A DNA stretch of 64,000 nt, taken from contig JAZKJV010000391.1 in the NCBI GenBank assembly GCA_037367405.1, positions 124,001 to 188,000 of the forward strand, written 5' to 3'. This document shows, piece after piece, positions 22,978-32,739 of this stretch (its first letter is position 1; the number at the start of each line of letters is the position of its first letter). The notes below the pieces were generated by a model. That model was not told the DNA's origin. It did no database searches and saw only the letters and a program-made list of their open reading frames with translations. Source of the DNA: Ottelia alismoides. Lineage: Eukaryota; Streptophyta; Magnoliopsida; Alismatales; Hydrocharitaceae. A program made the translations under genes and the position numbers.

Positions 22978-23800
22978 ACCCCTATATAAGAAAACTGAGT
23001 CCAGGTCCCTATGAAATATGGGAGAGGTCATTCTCAAGGTTCACGTATAGGAGAGGCCCAACTCTCGAGATCTGTGTATGAGAAATAAGTTATAACCACT
23101 CTAATTCCGGTGGTCAACATCAACTACTCCAAATGGACTTCTCTACTAGGAATCGTTTCAGACTTTTACAGTCAATCCATAACATGAAATTTGACACTCC
23201 AGACTACTATTGCATACTAGACATCTTCTCGAGCATCGACTACTTCCACACAAGACTCCTCCTAGTGTGACTACTCGTTGCGTTGGTCTTCTTCTAGAGT
23301 GACTATTACAGGCATGTCCTGGTCGATGTAGCAACTCAACTATAGGCATGTCATGATCATCACAAATCCATCCTCATGCGGGTCTTCTCCCAGCAACGAT
23401 TGCTCGGAGCGGATCTCCTCGCGTCTCTCTTTGATGTATCGAGAAAAGATGTGTGTGGTATATTTCTTTCGTTGCAAGCTGCAACTTTCTTGAGAGGTAG
23501 TGGTAGAGTATGTAATAAGACAGGTAATAGGATCTCTTCAAGATCAAATTACCTTGTTCTCTTGTTTATTCCCACATCATCTATATGTAGAATTCTGGGT
23601 TGTCTATGGGACTAAATAAGAAGCCCCCCACACCCGATAGTCATAAAGAGATTATAATAGAATATCCAGGCCTAGAGGCATTCTCATGTGGTTTCATCTG
23701 CTCATGGAGTAAGGTTTCACGTAAATTTGAGCATTCTATATTTCTTATTCTTATTCTTGATTATCTGCTTCCGTATTATTTATTTCAACAGGGTAAGCTA
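22978..23800. other. No gene or element recognised
   Basis: Mixed-composition DNA with only short ORFs lacking motifs. Confidence 0.45.
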
Positions 23801-24050
23801 AAAAAAGGCCCCAATTATAAATCAAAATCCCATTTTTGTTATGGATCTTGTTTTTCAAATATAACAAAGAGGGGTCCGATCTTTTTATTTATCTCAAATA
23901 GATGCTTACATAAGCTTTTGCAACCCTTTTATGTCAACGTTAAATCCTAAAATTGAAAGTCCATACCCCTCTTTGTTATATTTGAAAAATGAGGCCTTAT
24001 TTGGGAATCGAAGCATAGTTGGAGGCTTGGGGTCTTTTTGGTAATATACC
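23801..24050. mobile_element. Foldback MITE-like element with 25-bp perfect inverted repeat
   Basis: TTTTTCAAATATAACAAAGA followed by GGGGT (23851-23875) is perfectly complementary to 23965-23989, with 89 bp between. Flanking sequence shows weaker symmetry (GGCCCCAATTATAAATC on the left, AATGAGGCCTTATTTGGG on the right). No coding capacity. Limits are approximate. Confidence 0.5.
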
Positions 24051-24074
24051 CTTGAAGATATACCAGTACAACTT

Positions 24075-24205
24075 TTTCAATAACAACAATAAAGCCTATT
24101 CCCACATCAAGTATGGGAAGAATCGTCACCTGAGAGATTCAAACTCTCGCGGGGAAAACACATGTACTTAGCAAGCACACGCCTTAACCACTCAGCCAAA
24201 GCGAT
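24075..24205 (-). mobile_element. SINE or tRNA chimera: tRNA-Ser(GCU) head with LINE-A-type tail
   Basis: On the minus strand, 24205-24124 is an almost complete tRNA-Ser: acceptor ATCGCTT paired with AGGTGAC, D arm GGCTGAGTGGTTAAGGC, anticodon loop TTGCTAA (anticodon GCU), a long variable arm around TTTTCCCCGCG, and T arm GAGAGTTTGAATCTCTC. It runs straight, without CCA, into ATTCTTCCCATACTTGATG and GGCTTTATTGTTGTTATTG, the tail type of LINE-A. Acceptor mismatches and the attached tail argue against a functional tRNA. Confidence 0.8.
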
Positions 24206-24299
24206 TGTTGATAGTAAAACTCTTTAATTTATATATTTATTATTCTATTTTATTTTTTTAAGGAAATGGGGAGTGGACTCACATGAGTCACACCCAAAA

Positions 24300-24850
24300 A
24301 TCATTGCATTATCACAAAGATAAATAATTACAAAGACCAGGTACAAAAAAGCACCCGAGCATGTTGAATTACAATCTCCACATAGAAGCCCTCTCACCCA
24401 AAGAGAACCCCATTTCTAGAATTTCAGAGTGCCCAAAGTACAGCAGGGGCACATAAGAACCGAACCTGGATGCCTGGACCGATGCTCTCATAGAAATCAA
24501 AAAATCTAATGAATATGCATATAATCGGCCTGTCAAAACCTATCTTGCACCAAAATCCCCTAAAACAACGACATCTAATAAATAAATGATAAATATTCTC
24601 CCCGCTCTCCTCATACGTAGGACAGGATGTGTCAACATCGTGCAATCATTTAACCCTTAAAGTCTTCATCAATAAGTGCATCCTCTTGATCTTCCATAAA
24701 AAACCTTCACCCAAAGGAATAGGTAAGCGCCAAATCAAGTTGTAGTCATCACTTCCAAGCCCAACTCCAACACATCTCCCAAAGCGAGAGCTTTATATGC
24801 TTTCTTACCAGAGAAGGCACCACTAGCCCATGCCCAATGGTCCCCTGCTT
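24300..24850 (-). pseudogene. L1-type LINE 3' remnant (zinc-binding RT domain)
   Basis: A minus-strand ORF (24645-24424) contains SCPTYEESGENIYHLFIRCR and CFRGFWCKIGF, the C-x2-C...H...C pattern of the zinc-binding domain that ends plant L1 reverse transcriptases. Upstream, toward 24850, the frame is broken. It is more decayed than the LINE at 25.9-29.3 kb, so it is probably a different insertion. Confidence 0.65.
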
Positions 24851-25149
24851 GAGGAGGGACCATCAATATCTTGGAGCTCGGCTAGGAGAGCAATAAAATC
24901 ATGGGTTCTTTGATTTGAGGGTCATGCGATGAAATTTGGGCACTAACTTTCATCAACCCAGGCATCCACCACAAACATGTCTAGGGCTAATATGAGTTCG
25001 GCAAGCCTTGCTAATTTGAGGGAAATATCTATTTTGTCGATACAATTATCCTTTCAAAAATAGAAGGCAATGTTATCGCATAAATGTGGCCTAAATAGAT
25101 GATTAATCACAGCATATATACCACATCAAAAAGGAGATGGAAGATATAC

Positions 25150-25330
25150 AAGGATATAGTTCAACAGAGCTTAATGCTACACATAGCATAGAGCTCCAGT
25201 GGCAAGCATCAATGTCACTATGACCCAACAAGATGAGCCAAGTCAGCTAGTTTATGCATCGCCATAAAGTGGTAAATCTGGATGTTGTAATGTATATTTT
25301 AAGATATCTCAAGGGTATATTTAAGGATAA
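25150..25330 (+). pseudogene. copia-3 remnant, part 1 (reverse transcriptase end)
   Basis: A plus-strand trace readable as VVNLDVVMYILRYLKGIFKD, the segment between copia reverse transcriptase and RNase H. The continuation (KKQSMVARSSGEYEYKAM) is found at 29.45 kb, after about 4 kb of inserted DNA. Confidence 0.65.
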
Positions 25331-25860
25331 GAATTGATTGGGGCGACCTGGCCCGGCTTACGAGCCAGACCCGAAACTCGACCCAATTTATATCGGGTAA
25401 GGTTCATGCCGAAAATTTGACCTATTAATTAAATGGGCCAAGCTTAGGCCGACCTTGACCCAAACCCATTAGCCCACAGACCCGACCCAATAAGTGTTCA
25501 ATAAGATTATTCGTATAATATTCGGTAATCCCAAATTAAAATAGTGTAGTTCTGTAACTACATAGTACATACACATAATTGTCTATTCTCTTTTCTTAGA
25601 TTCACTCGTGATTAAGCATTTCTCATTATCTTCATCGTAACAACAATTTTCTCACTACATAATGAGTATCACTTCTCTCATTGTTCACTTTATGTGTATC
25701 TCGTATAAACACTCTGTTTTATTTGTGAATTGTTAGTTTTTAATCAATGATCCATATACCAATAATCCTCATATACACATCCTCATTGTTTCATCAATAG
25801 CAAAGGTACATTCAATCACCCATTTTCCTTCTCCATACTCCCACCTAAAAAAATCAATGA
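25331..25860. mobile_element. hAT-like MITE candidate with GGCCCGAC-type repeats
   Basis: The ends are dense in GGCCCGGC, GACCCGAC and their complements (25340-25500 and 25855-25920), and the centre is AT-rich. This composition resembles the hAT-type elements at 50.2-52.9 kb. No terminal repeat or target duplication could be fixed. Confidence 0.35.
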
Positions 25861-25899
25861 GCTGGCCTAACCAGAAACCGAGCTCATGTTTATCGAGTC

Positions 25900-28800
25900 A
25901 GGCTTGGTCAGGCCGAGGGTCGATCCCTCTTCGATCTCGTCACCATGTCCCAGGCCACCAGGTGCACTCCCCCTCCCTCCTACCGCCCGTCCGAATAGAA
26001 GAAGTGTTTCATCAAACCCTCCAACTTCTTTCGCACCCCAATAGTCATCAACCTTGTTGAGAAGAAAAGAAATCAGTATAGCGGACAGCGCATGCTTGAG
26101 GAGGACCAGCTTTCCCTCCTTAGAAAGCGTCATGTTCTTCCAACCCGCTAGCTTACTCTCCAGCTTGCAAATCACCACCTTCCAATCCGCCACCCGTAAC
26201 CGCCTAGCAACCAGAGGGAGCCTCAAGTAAGTGGTCGGAAGGTCCCCCTCCGAACTGCGTAAGATGCAAAAGAGCTCTCGAGACTCCTCCTACCCCCCCC
26301 CCCCAAACGTGAAGACCATAGACTTGTCTCTGTTTAACCTCAAGCCCGAGATCTCCCCAAAGATATCCATAATGTAAGAAGCATGTCTTGCATGCTCAGG
26401 GTCCCCATCAATGAACAAAAATGTGTCGTCGGCATACTGCAGAATGAGGATGGATGTGCCGTCCTGCATGTATCCAGCACAAAAACTATCAGCCGTCGCC
26501 ATCCTCATCACTACTGCCAGCACATCAGCCACAATAACAAAAAGGAGAGGTGCCAAAGGGCACCCCACGTTGTGGCTGGAAGAAACATCCCTCTGGTCTG
26601 CCATTCACCAACACCGAATAAGATGTCGTAGTGATGCAACTCTTCTCCCAACTAATCCATCTGACCAGTAACCCTCCCTTCAGCATCAATCGCCAAAGGA
26701 AGCGCCAGTCAACACAGTCGTAAGCCTTAGAGCAGTCCATCTTCAAAAGGACACCCTTCTCTTCCAATCCAGCATCAACTCTGAAGCCAGCAACCACGAG
26801 TCCGCAATATGCTTGCCAAAGACAAATGCAGTCTGCTCTGGAGAGATGATTACCCCAGCACACTCCGCAACCGATTTGTCAGGACCTTAGCAACAATCAG
26901 ATTGATGGCATTAGACAACGTGATCAGCCCAAAATCCTCCACACAAGCGGCCCCCTCCCGCTTGGGCAGCAGGAATAGGAGCGCCTTGTTCAGGCGTTCA
27001 AAGCCTCTGTTTCCCTCCTTTAACTCCCGCAGCACCGTCACCACCTCCACCTTCACACACTCCCAGAGCTCCCTGAAGAAGCACACCAAGAAACCGTCGG
27101 GGCCCGGGGCCCCATCCGCATTCAGCTGCCACAGAGTCTGCCGAGCCTCCTCCTCCGAGATTGGCACCACCAGCTCCTCAGCCTCCTGGGGGGAGATACA
27201 CCCAACCCCCACCTACGCTACCCCCAGCTCGCCCCTCTCACTCTCCTGGAGAAAGCAACGAAGTGTGATCTTAACCACCTACCTATCTCTGTATCGCTCA
27301 TCTCCTGCACTCCTCCCACCTCAATGCTCCTGATGAGATTCCGGCGCCTTCTACCACTGGTCACGGAATGGAAGAACCGCATATTACCATCCCCCTCCTT
27401 CAGCCATTTCTGCCTCGATCTCTTCCTCCGTTCGACATTTTTTCTATCCTCCAACCGAATCTGGTTCAAACTAGCACGTCTCTCCTCCACCTCTTGCAGC
27501 AGCAACTCCCGCGAGTCCTCCACCGCATCAAGGCGAGAGATGACCTCCTGTGCCGCCACCCTCACACGCTGCCTCTGCTCCTGGTTGCACCTCCTGAACT
27601 CAATCAAACGCTTCCGCAACAGCCCGAGTTTCTAAGCAAAGACCGATGAAGCCGATTCTTCCAGTTGTGTGCTCTTCTAAAATCCCACCACCATGTCGCG
27701 GAATCCCTCCTCCATCAACCAAGCCCGCTCAAATATGAAGAAAGACCTCGGTCTCACTTCTTCACCTGAGGACCAAAGGATGGGGTTGCGATCAGAGTAA
27801 GCTCGACGTAGAGCCCACGCGTCTGCCAGCAAAAAGGACATCGCCCCTCCTGAGATAGCTGGAGCCAGTCAATCTGCGATCTCGATATGGCATTTCTCCA
27901 AGAGTAGCGGCACCCACCAGCATCAAAAATCTGCAACCCCGCATCCGAAATGAACTGTCTCGTCTCTGTCGAGCCCGCATCCGAACCTCCGCGCAACCAG
28001 GGCCTATCCTCCGGCTGCAACGTCATATTAAAATCCCCTTAGATGATCCAGATCTCGTCCAGGTACCTCTCCCGAAGCAGTCTCAAGTCATCAGTCAGCT
28101 CCGACAACGCTTGGCCAGACTGCGGCCCATACACGTTAGTCACCCACATCCAGACCCCATTCGCATTTCGCTACAGGAGAACCGAGAGAGAGTGACTCCC
28201 CCTGCATACCTCCTCTACAAGATCAAAGTTGTCCCCGCTCCATCCCACTACCATCCCACCTGACGCTCATGATGCGTCTAGCGCCCTCCACTCGCCTAGG
28301 CGCGAGCCACCCATGGAGTCACAAACCTCGTCAAACCTTTTGGGAAATATTCGTTTCTTACAGCAGCATCACATCCGCCCCCACCTCTGCGCCCATGTCC
28401 CAGATCGCCATCCTCTTGTACGCCCTCCCCGCACCCTTGACATTCCAAGAGAGAATATTCATATGTTCACCTCAGCAACTCTCGATGGCGGCACCACCCC
28501 CGGGAAGCTCAGTAGTGCCTGACATGCCACCAAACCCGACAGGCCCCCGTTACTACCAACCGACGATTCCGCGCCAACCATTCTTATCTCTGAACCTGTC
28601 GCCCCCCTCCTGCTCCCAATCGGGTCCTCCTCCCTTGAAGTTGACCACTGCGAGTCCTCTTCCCGATCCTTTACATCAACAACCGCCCTCCTCCACCTCC
28701 TTCTGCTCTCGACAAATGAGAGCCACCAATACCTTTTCCCAAATCTCCCAGAGGTTGACAGTCGTCGGTTGTAATACAAAATCCCTTCGGACTTCGAGGA

Positions 28801-29340
28801 AGTCTTAACCAAAGACACCAGTCGGGACTCCACTACCTTCGCAGTGACAGGTACACACTGACACTCCCACGCCGCCTTCACCAAAAGCTCCTCTATTGCT
28901 GCCCCCCTGTGCTACTTCCACTCCCGACTAATCGGTTTATAGAATCCGACCCAGATCACCCCGCGATCGTCTTCGGGAGCACCATCTATCCTGATCCACT
29001 CGTGGAGACTGCTCCAGAGCAACGGAGACTCCTTTGTACCCAGATACCAGGCTCGCCCCCCTCGTCGCCGACCGCGGGTCCTCCCTCGTCCCCTGCTCGC
29101 GAGCCTCCTCCATATCAGAAACTCATTCACAAACCTCGCGCTCGAGGTCCACTGCATGCCTCCTCCTCAAAACCCCCTCCGTCAGGATGTTGCAAAACTT
29201 GCTCGCCTCCTCAGGCACGCACTCATCCACTTCTACCCGGAAGGATGCATGTCTAATCTTCATGAATAACTTCGGAGGCATAACCACCATCCTCGCAGCG
29301 AACTCCACCTTCACTTGAGAGCAATGGTCGCCTAGCATAT
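25900..29340 (-). pseudogene. LINE-C, L1-type LINE remnant (ORF1, endonuclease, RT), 3' end missing
   Basis: Minus strand, from 29340 downwards: an ORF1-like region (29338-28459; ALFVEVDECV-like text as RHASFRVEVDECVPEEASKF), the endonuclease end (28026-27754; CRYSWRNAISRSQIDWLQLS), the linker (27619-27218; RQKWLKEGDGNMRFFHSVTS), and reverse transcriptase (27212-26290) with GAPGPDGFLVCFFRELWE, LLKMDCSKAYDCVDWRFL and the catalytic LQYADDTFLFIDGD, then LSKEGKLVLLKHALSAI (about 26140). Frameshifts and stops separate these parts. The sequence ends abruptly near 25900, before the zinc-binding domain and poly(A): 3' loss, unlike the usual 5' truncation. Confidence 0.85.
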
Positions 29341-29399
29341 CTGAGAAAGTGCTCTTATTGGGGAACTATGATGTGAATCATGTTAGTAATGGACATGAT

Positions 29400-29937
29400 A
29401 GGGAACTTGCTACAGAATTTACACCTTTGCCAGAGGCAATCTTGTTACACAACAAACAAGAAACAAAGCATGGTTGCTCGTTCCAGTGGAGAATATGAGT
29501 ACAAAGCTATGCCAATAAACTGTAGTTGAGATTGTACACGTCAGATTTTTTATATACTTTTATAGGACTTAAGTATTGAGAACATCGGATCCATTGAAAT
29601 GTAGTGTGACAACCATACCGTTATTTTCATTCAAACAATCATCTTTCATTGGAGGGCCAAACTTATGGAGTTTGACTGTCATTATACTCAAGATCTAATT
29701 CAGAGAGAATTCTTTCAACCCCTATAGGTGCCATCTACGAAGCAGCTTGCAGACATCTTTACCATGTCACTTGCATAGAATCAATTTAATTGATGGTTCA
29801 TGATGAGCATGCATGATATTTATGCTCCAACTCAAAGGGGAGTGTTAAAAGACTCATCAGTTATCTTTTTTTCTTCATTAATTAGTCTCATATTGTACAT
29901 ATTATTTTAAAATTTGAATTAAATAAAAATAAGCTAG
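29400..29937 (+). pseudogene. copia-3 remnant, part 2 (RNase H end and start of 3' LTR)
   Basis: Plus strand, readable in shifted frames as VARSSGEYEYKAMPITVVEI, then a region equivalent to the RNase H CDNQAA block, then LRSSLQTSLPCHLHRINLID and the typical ending before a CTCAAAGGGGAG polypurine tract (29830-29845). TGTTAAAAGACTC after it (about 29845) is the presumed start of the 3' LTR, whose end is not visible. Confidence 0.65.
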
Positions 29938-30141
29938 ATAAATTAACGGCAAAGCCTTCTCCCACTCTAAGTAGGATCGGCTACATGGATTCGTGCTCAA
30001 ATCCATGTTGAAAGATCCAACTATTTTTTACAATGGTTGTCTGCTACCTAACGCAACCTCTGTAAGAAGGGATTCGAACCCTGGTCGTTTGGGTGGTAGG
30101 CACATTGCTCTACCACCAAACCATTGAAGTGTGTACAATGG
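29938..30141 (-). mobile_element. tRNA-derived SINE, copy 2
   Basis: Minus-strand copy of the family at 14.4 kb: the B box is visible as the plus-strand complement GGATTCGAACCC near 30070, the A-box region as CTCTACCACCAAACCATT, and the tail as CTCTAAGTAGGATCGGCTAC and GGCAAAGCC at the lower end. TAAGCTAG on both sides (29930-29937 and 30142-30149) is a candidate 8-bp target duplication. Confidence 0.75.
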
Positions 30142-30149
30142 TAAGCTAG

Positions 30150-30671
30150 GTGAACACGAAAAAATCCAAAAATAGTAATAAGAAGAAGAATAGCTAGAAA
30201 CTAATCATTCAAATTCACCATTTGTCGCCTTATAGAAGGTAAGTCACTCGTAATACACAAGTCTCTTACCTTTCTTAAGAGTTAAACTAATAAATAAAAC
30301 ATCTAGGAAACCACTTGTCATGAGTGGGCACCCCGTACATTTCCAAAATAAATCTTCGTTCTCAGGTCAAAGGCGTGATATGTGAATATCTTTCTTCACA
30401 AAGAAAAGATAAACTCTTATTGAAGTCATGAAGCATTCTTAATGAAGACATTTCTTCGTTAGTAGATAAAGAACTCTATCGCAAGCTCAAGCTGGGTATT
30501 TTTTGTACAAAGACTTGAACTATGCTAAAAAAGTTCTGTATAATGGACTTTTTGTAAGTGTTAATAGGCAAATCTTAAGCAAAAGGCATAGACATTAAGT
30601 AAGGTGGACCTATACAAATCCTTGTGATTGCTACTTAGTTGATTGTGTTAGTATTATTTAAAATTTTGATG
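30150..30671. other. No gene or element recognised
   Basis: AT-rich DNA between the SINE and LINE-A2. Confidence 0.45.
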
Positions 30672-30693
30672 CATAATATTACTAATAGAATAA

Positions 30694-30996
30694 TTGATGG
30701 AGATTGATGGGGAACATGATGGGAAATTACAACATGATGGGGAAATTGATGGAGATGTTACTAGCAGAATAAATATAGGCTGCCTAAAGTTGAGAGGAGC
30801 CTCGGATGTTCTCTGTGATAAGAAAAATCCTTTGAAAATCAAAGGAAAGTTCTACAAAGAAGCCGTGAGACCTGTTATGCCCTATGGATCTGAATGTTGG
30901 CCTATGAACCATAGACATGTGCAAAGAATGGCACTAGCAGAAATGAAGATGCTAAGGTGGATGTGTGGACACACACGAAGATTGAATTCGAAATGA
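30694..30996 (+). pseudogene. LINE-A2 reverse transcriptase fragment
   Basis: A 100-codon frame starting just inside the truncated LINE-A2. The first 60 bp repeat GAT-GGGG/A-AA-TTGATGG-like units, perhaps a local duplication made during insertion. The recognisable LINE C-terminal block follows. A frame change after HTRR precedes the copia-2 insertion. Confidence 0.75.
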
Positions 30997-31009
30997 TGCA
31001 ATCATAATG

Positions 31010-31165
31010 TGTAGAGATATATGTTATTCTATGTTATTCTCGTATGTACCTTTTCGCATTTTCGTTTTTCACGTTGGACTCTTTATGTATTTTACCCATA
31101 GGCTACTCTCTTATATAAGAGAGCTAGGGCGTATGGAATAAACAAGTTTTCTCATTTTCCCAACA
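31010..31165 (+). repeat. copia-2 5' LTR
   Basis: 156 bp. It contains the promoter-like core CTTATATAAGAGAGC near 31110. Same family as the copia-1 LTRs, from which it differs in length and in the middle segment. Confidence 0.9.
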
Positions 31166-31177
31166 TGGTATCAGAGC

Positions 31178-31790
31178 GACGGTCCTAGACCGGAGTTCTC
31201 GAACTAAACCCTAACCCTAGCCTCCACCCTCAAGCCCTCCGCGTACACCTCCCCACCTCGCGCCGCCCTAGACCCCGGCTCCTGCTCGGTCTCGCACCGC
31301 CCCGGCGTCGGCGCTCCTGTGCGCCTGCGTTTGCACACGCTCATGTGCGCCTGCGTCGCTCCTGTGCGCCTGCGCACGCTCTTGTGCGTCGGTGCACACT
31401 CCTATGCGACTGAGCGTCTGAGCGTCTGTGCGCACCCCTGTTAGCCACTACACGCGTTGATGTGCGCGTGAAGCCATGTGCGCCCCGGTTCGTGCCCCTG
31501 CACGCGCATCTGTGCGCGTTCCTGTGTGCATATCTGTGCGTGTGAAGCTTTTGATTTCCATGCGCGTGCAGTCCTAGGCCAGCGCGCGTGCGGCTCCAGC
31601 ACTTGTTCCGCACGAGCGTTTCCAAATTGATGGGTTTGGTTGCTTATGTCTACACATGCAACTAAACCCGTTAATGTCCGTGTAGACGATCATATCTTCA
31701 GTCTACTACCCTAGTCTTACATTATCATAATGTCATAAAGCAAGGCAGACATCCCATATACAAGGCCTTCAGAGATCCAGCGCCTATTGT
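31178..31790 (+). other. copia-2 leader with TGTGCGC-type tandem repeats
   Basis: Between primer site and gag. AAACCCTAACCCTA (31206-31219) matches a telo-box-like motif at the same place in copia-1. From 31310 to 31620 the leader is a degenerate array of GTGCGCCTGCGC-like units, alternating purine and pyrimidine in long runs. The minus-strand 94-codon ORF across it is a by-product of the repeat. Confidence 0.75.
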
Positions 31791-31792
31791 GA

Positions 31793-32560
31793 AGATGGAT
31801 GGTTCGAATTACGAACTGTGGGCCATGCAGTTCATGAGTGTGATGAAGTCAACCGGTAAGAAGCACATTCTTACTGAGGAAGAGCCTGCTGAGAAGACAG
31901 GGGTCAATGCCTCATGGGAGGCAGATGATGCATAAGCCAAAGTTTAGCTATCCGGAACATTAGCAATTGAGATTGCTAACGATATTCTACATCAGCCCAC
32001 TGCCAAAGTAATATGGGACATCCTGGCTACCACCTATTCACAGGCAAAGAATGAGACAAAGATTCTACAACTCCAACATGACATCTTTACAATCAAGCAG
32101 AATGGACGGCCTCTAAACTCATTGTACACGTCTTTACGTGGAATGTTTGAGAAGCTTTACAGCTTCATGCCTCTCACAGCCACTCCAGAGCAACAGAAGA
32201 CCTATCGGAATGCCACTATGGTGGATGTATTCTTGGATGCCCTTGATCCAGAGTACGAGGCAACACGTTCCCATGTCTTGGCGAATTCCACTATTCCTCC
32301 TATGGAGGAAGCTTTTCACAGGCTGAGTCGTATTATTGTTCCTTCGTCTACTGCAAATCAGACCGCCTCAGCCATGGCAGCAAATCGAGGTCGTGGGGGT
32401 CATCATCAATTCGTGGTCGTGGACCTCGGGGCAGAGGAGGCCGTGTTCGGCCATCATACACCTTTTGCCACCGTTCTGGGCATACTGAAGACACATGCTA
32501 TTCCAAACATGGATTTCCTGCTTCTGCACGAGTAGCTGAACAGATTGAGCCTCCATCTGC
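31793..32560 (+). pseudogene. copia-2 gag remnant
   Basis: Starts with MDGSNYELWAMQFMSVMKST and continues with VIWDILATTYSQAKNETKIL and LYSFMPLTATPEQQKTYRNA. Stops occur after EADDA and KV (about 31935-31950). An RGRG-rich segment and a zinc knuckle, CHRSGHTEDTC, follow in a shifted frame (32400-32510). Same gag as copia-1. Confidence 0.85.
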
Positions 32561-32739
32561 TTTATCTATGGATCAACGCTTTGATGATCTTGTAGCCCGT
32601 CTGAGGGGCATTATTCCTCCATCTGGTCATGTTGCATCAGCGCCTACTTCTGATGTCACTCCGACGTTGCTGCTTCTGCATCCACCAGTACCTCAAGTAG
32701 CACTTATGCATTCACTAGCAGTAGTGGATCAGATACTTT

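Noticed and set aside
24124..24205. Functional tRNA-Ser gene
   Set aside because: Acceptor stem has an A-C mismatch and several G-T pairs, the T arm has a changed base, and a LINE-type tail follows directly. Kept as SINE/chimera.
31341..31625. 94-codon minus-strand ORF rich in His/Arg/Ala
   Set aside because: Product of the TGTGCGC-type repeat. Periodic composition, no domain.
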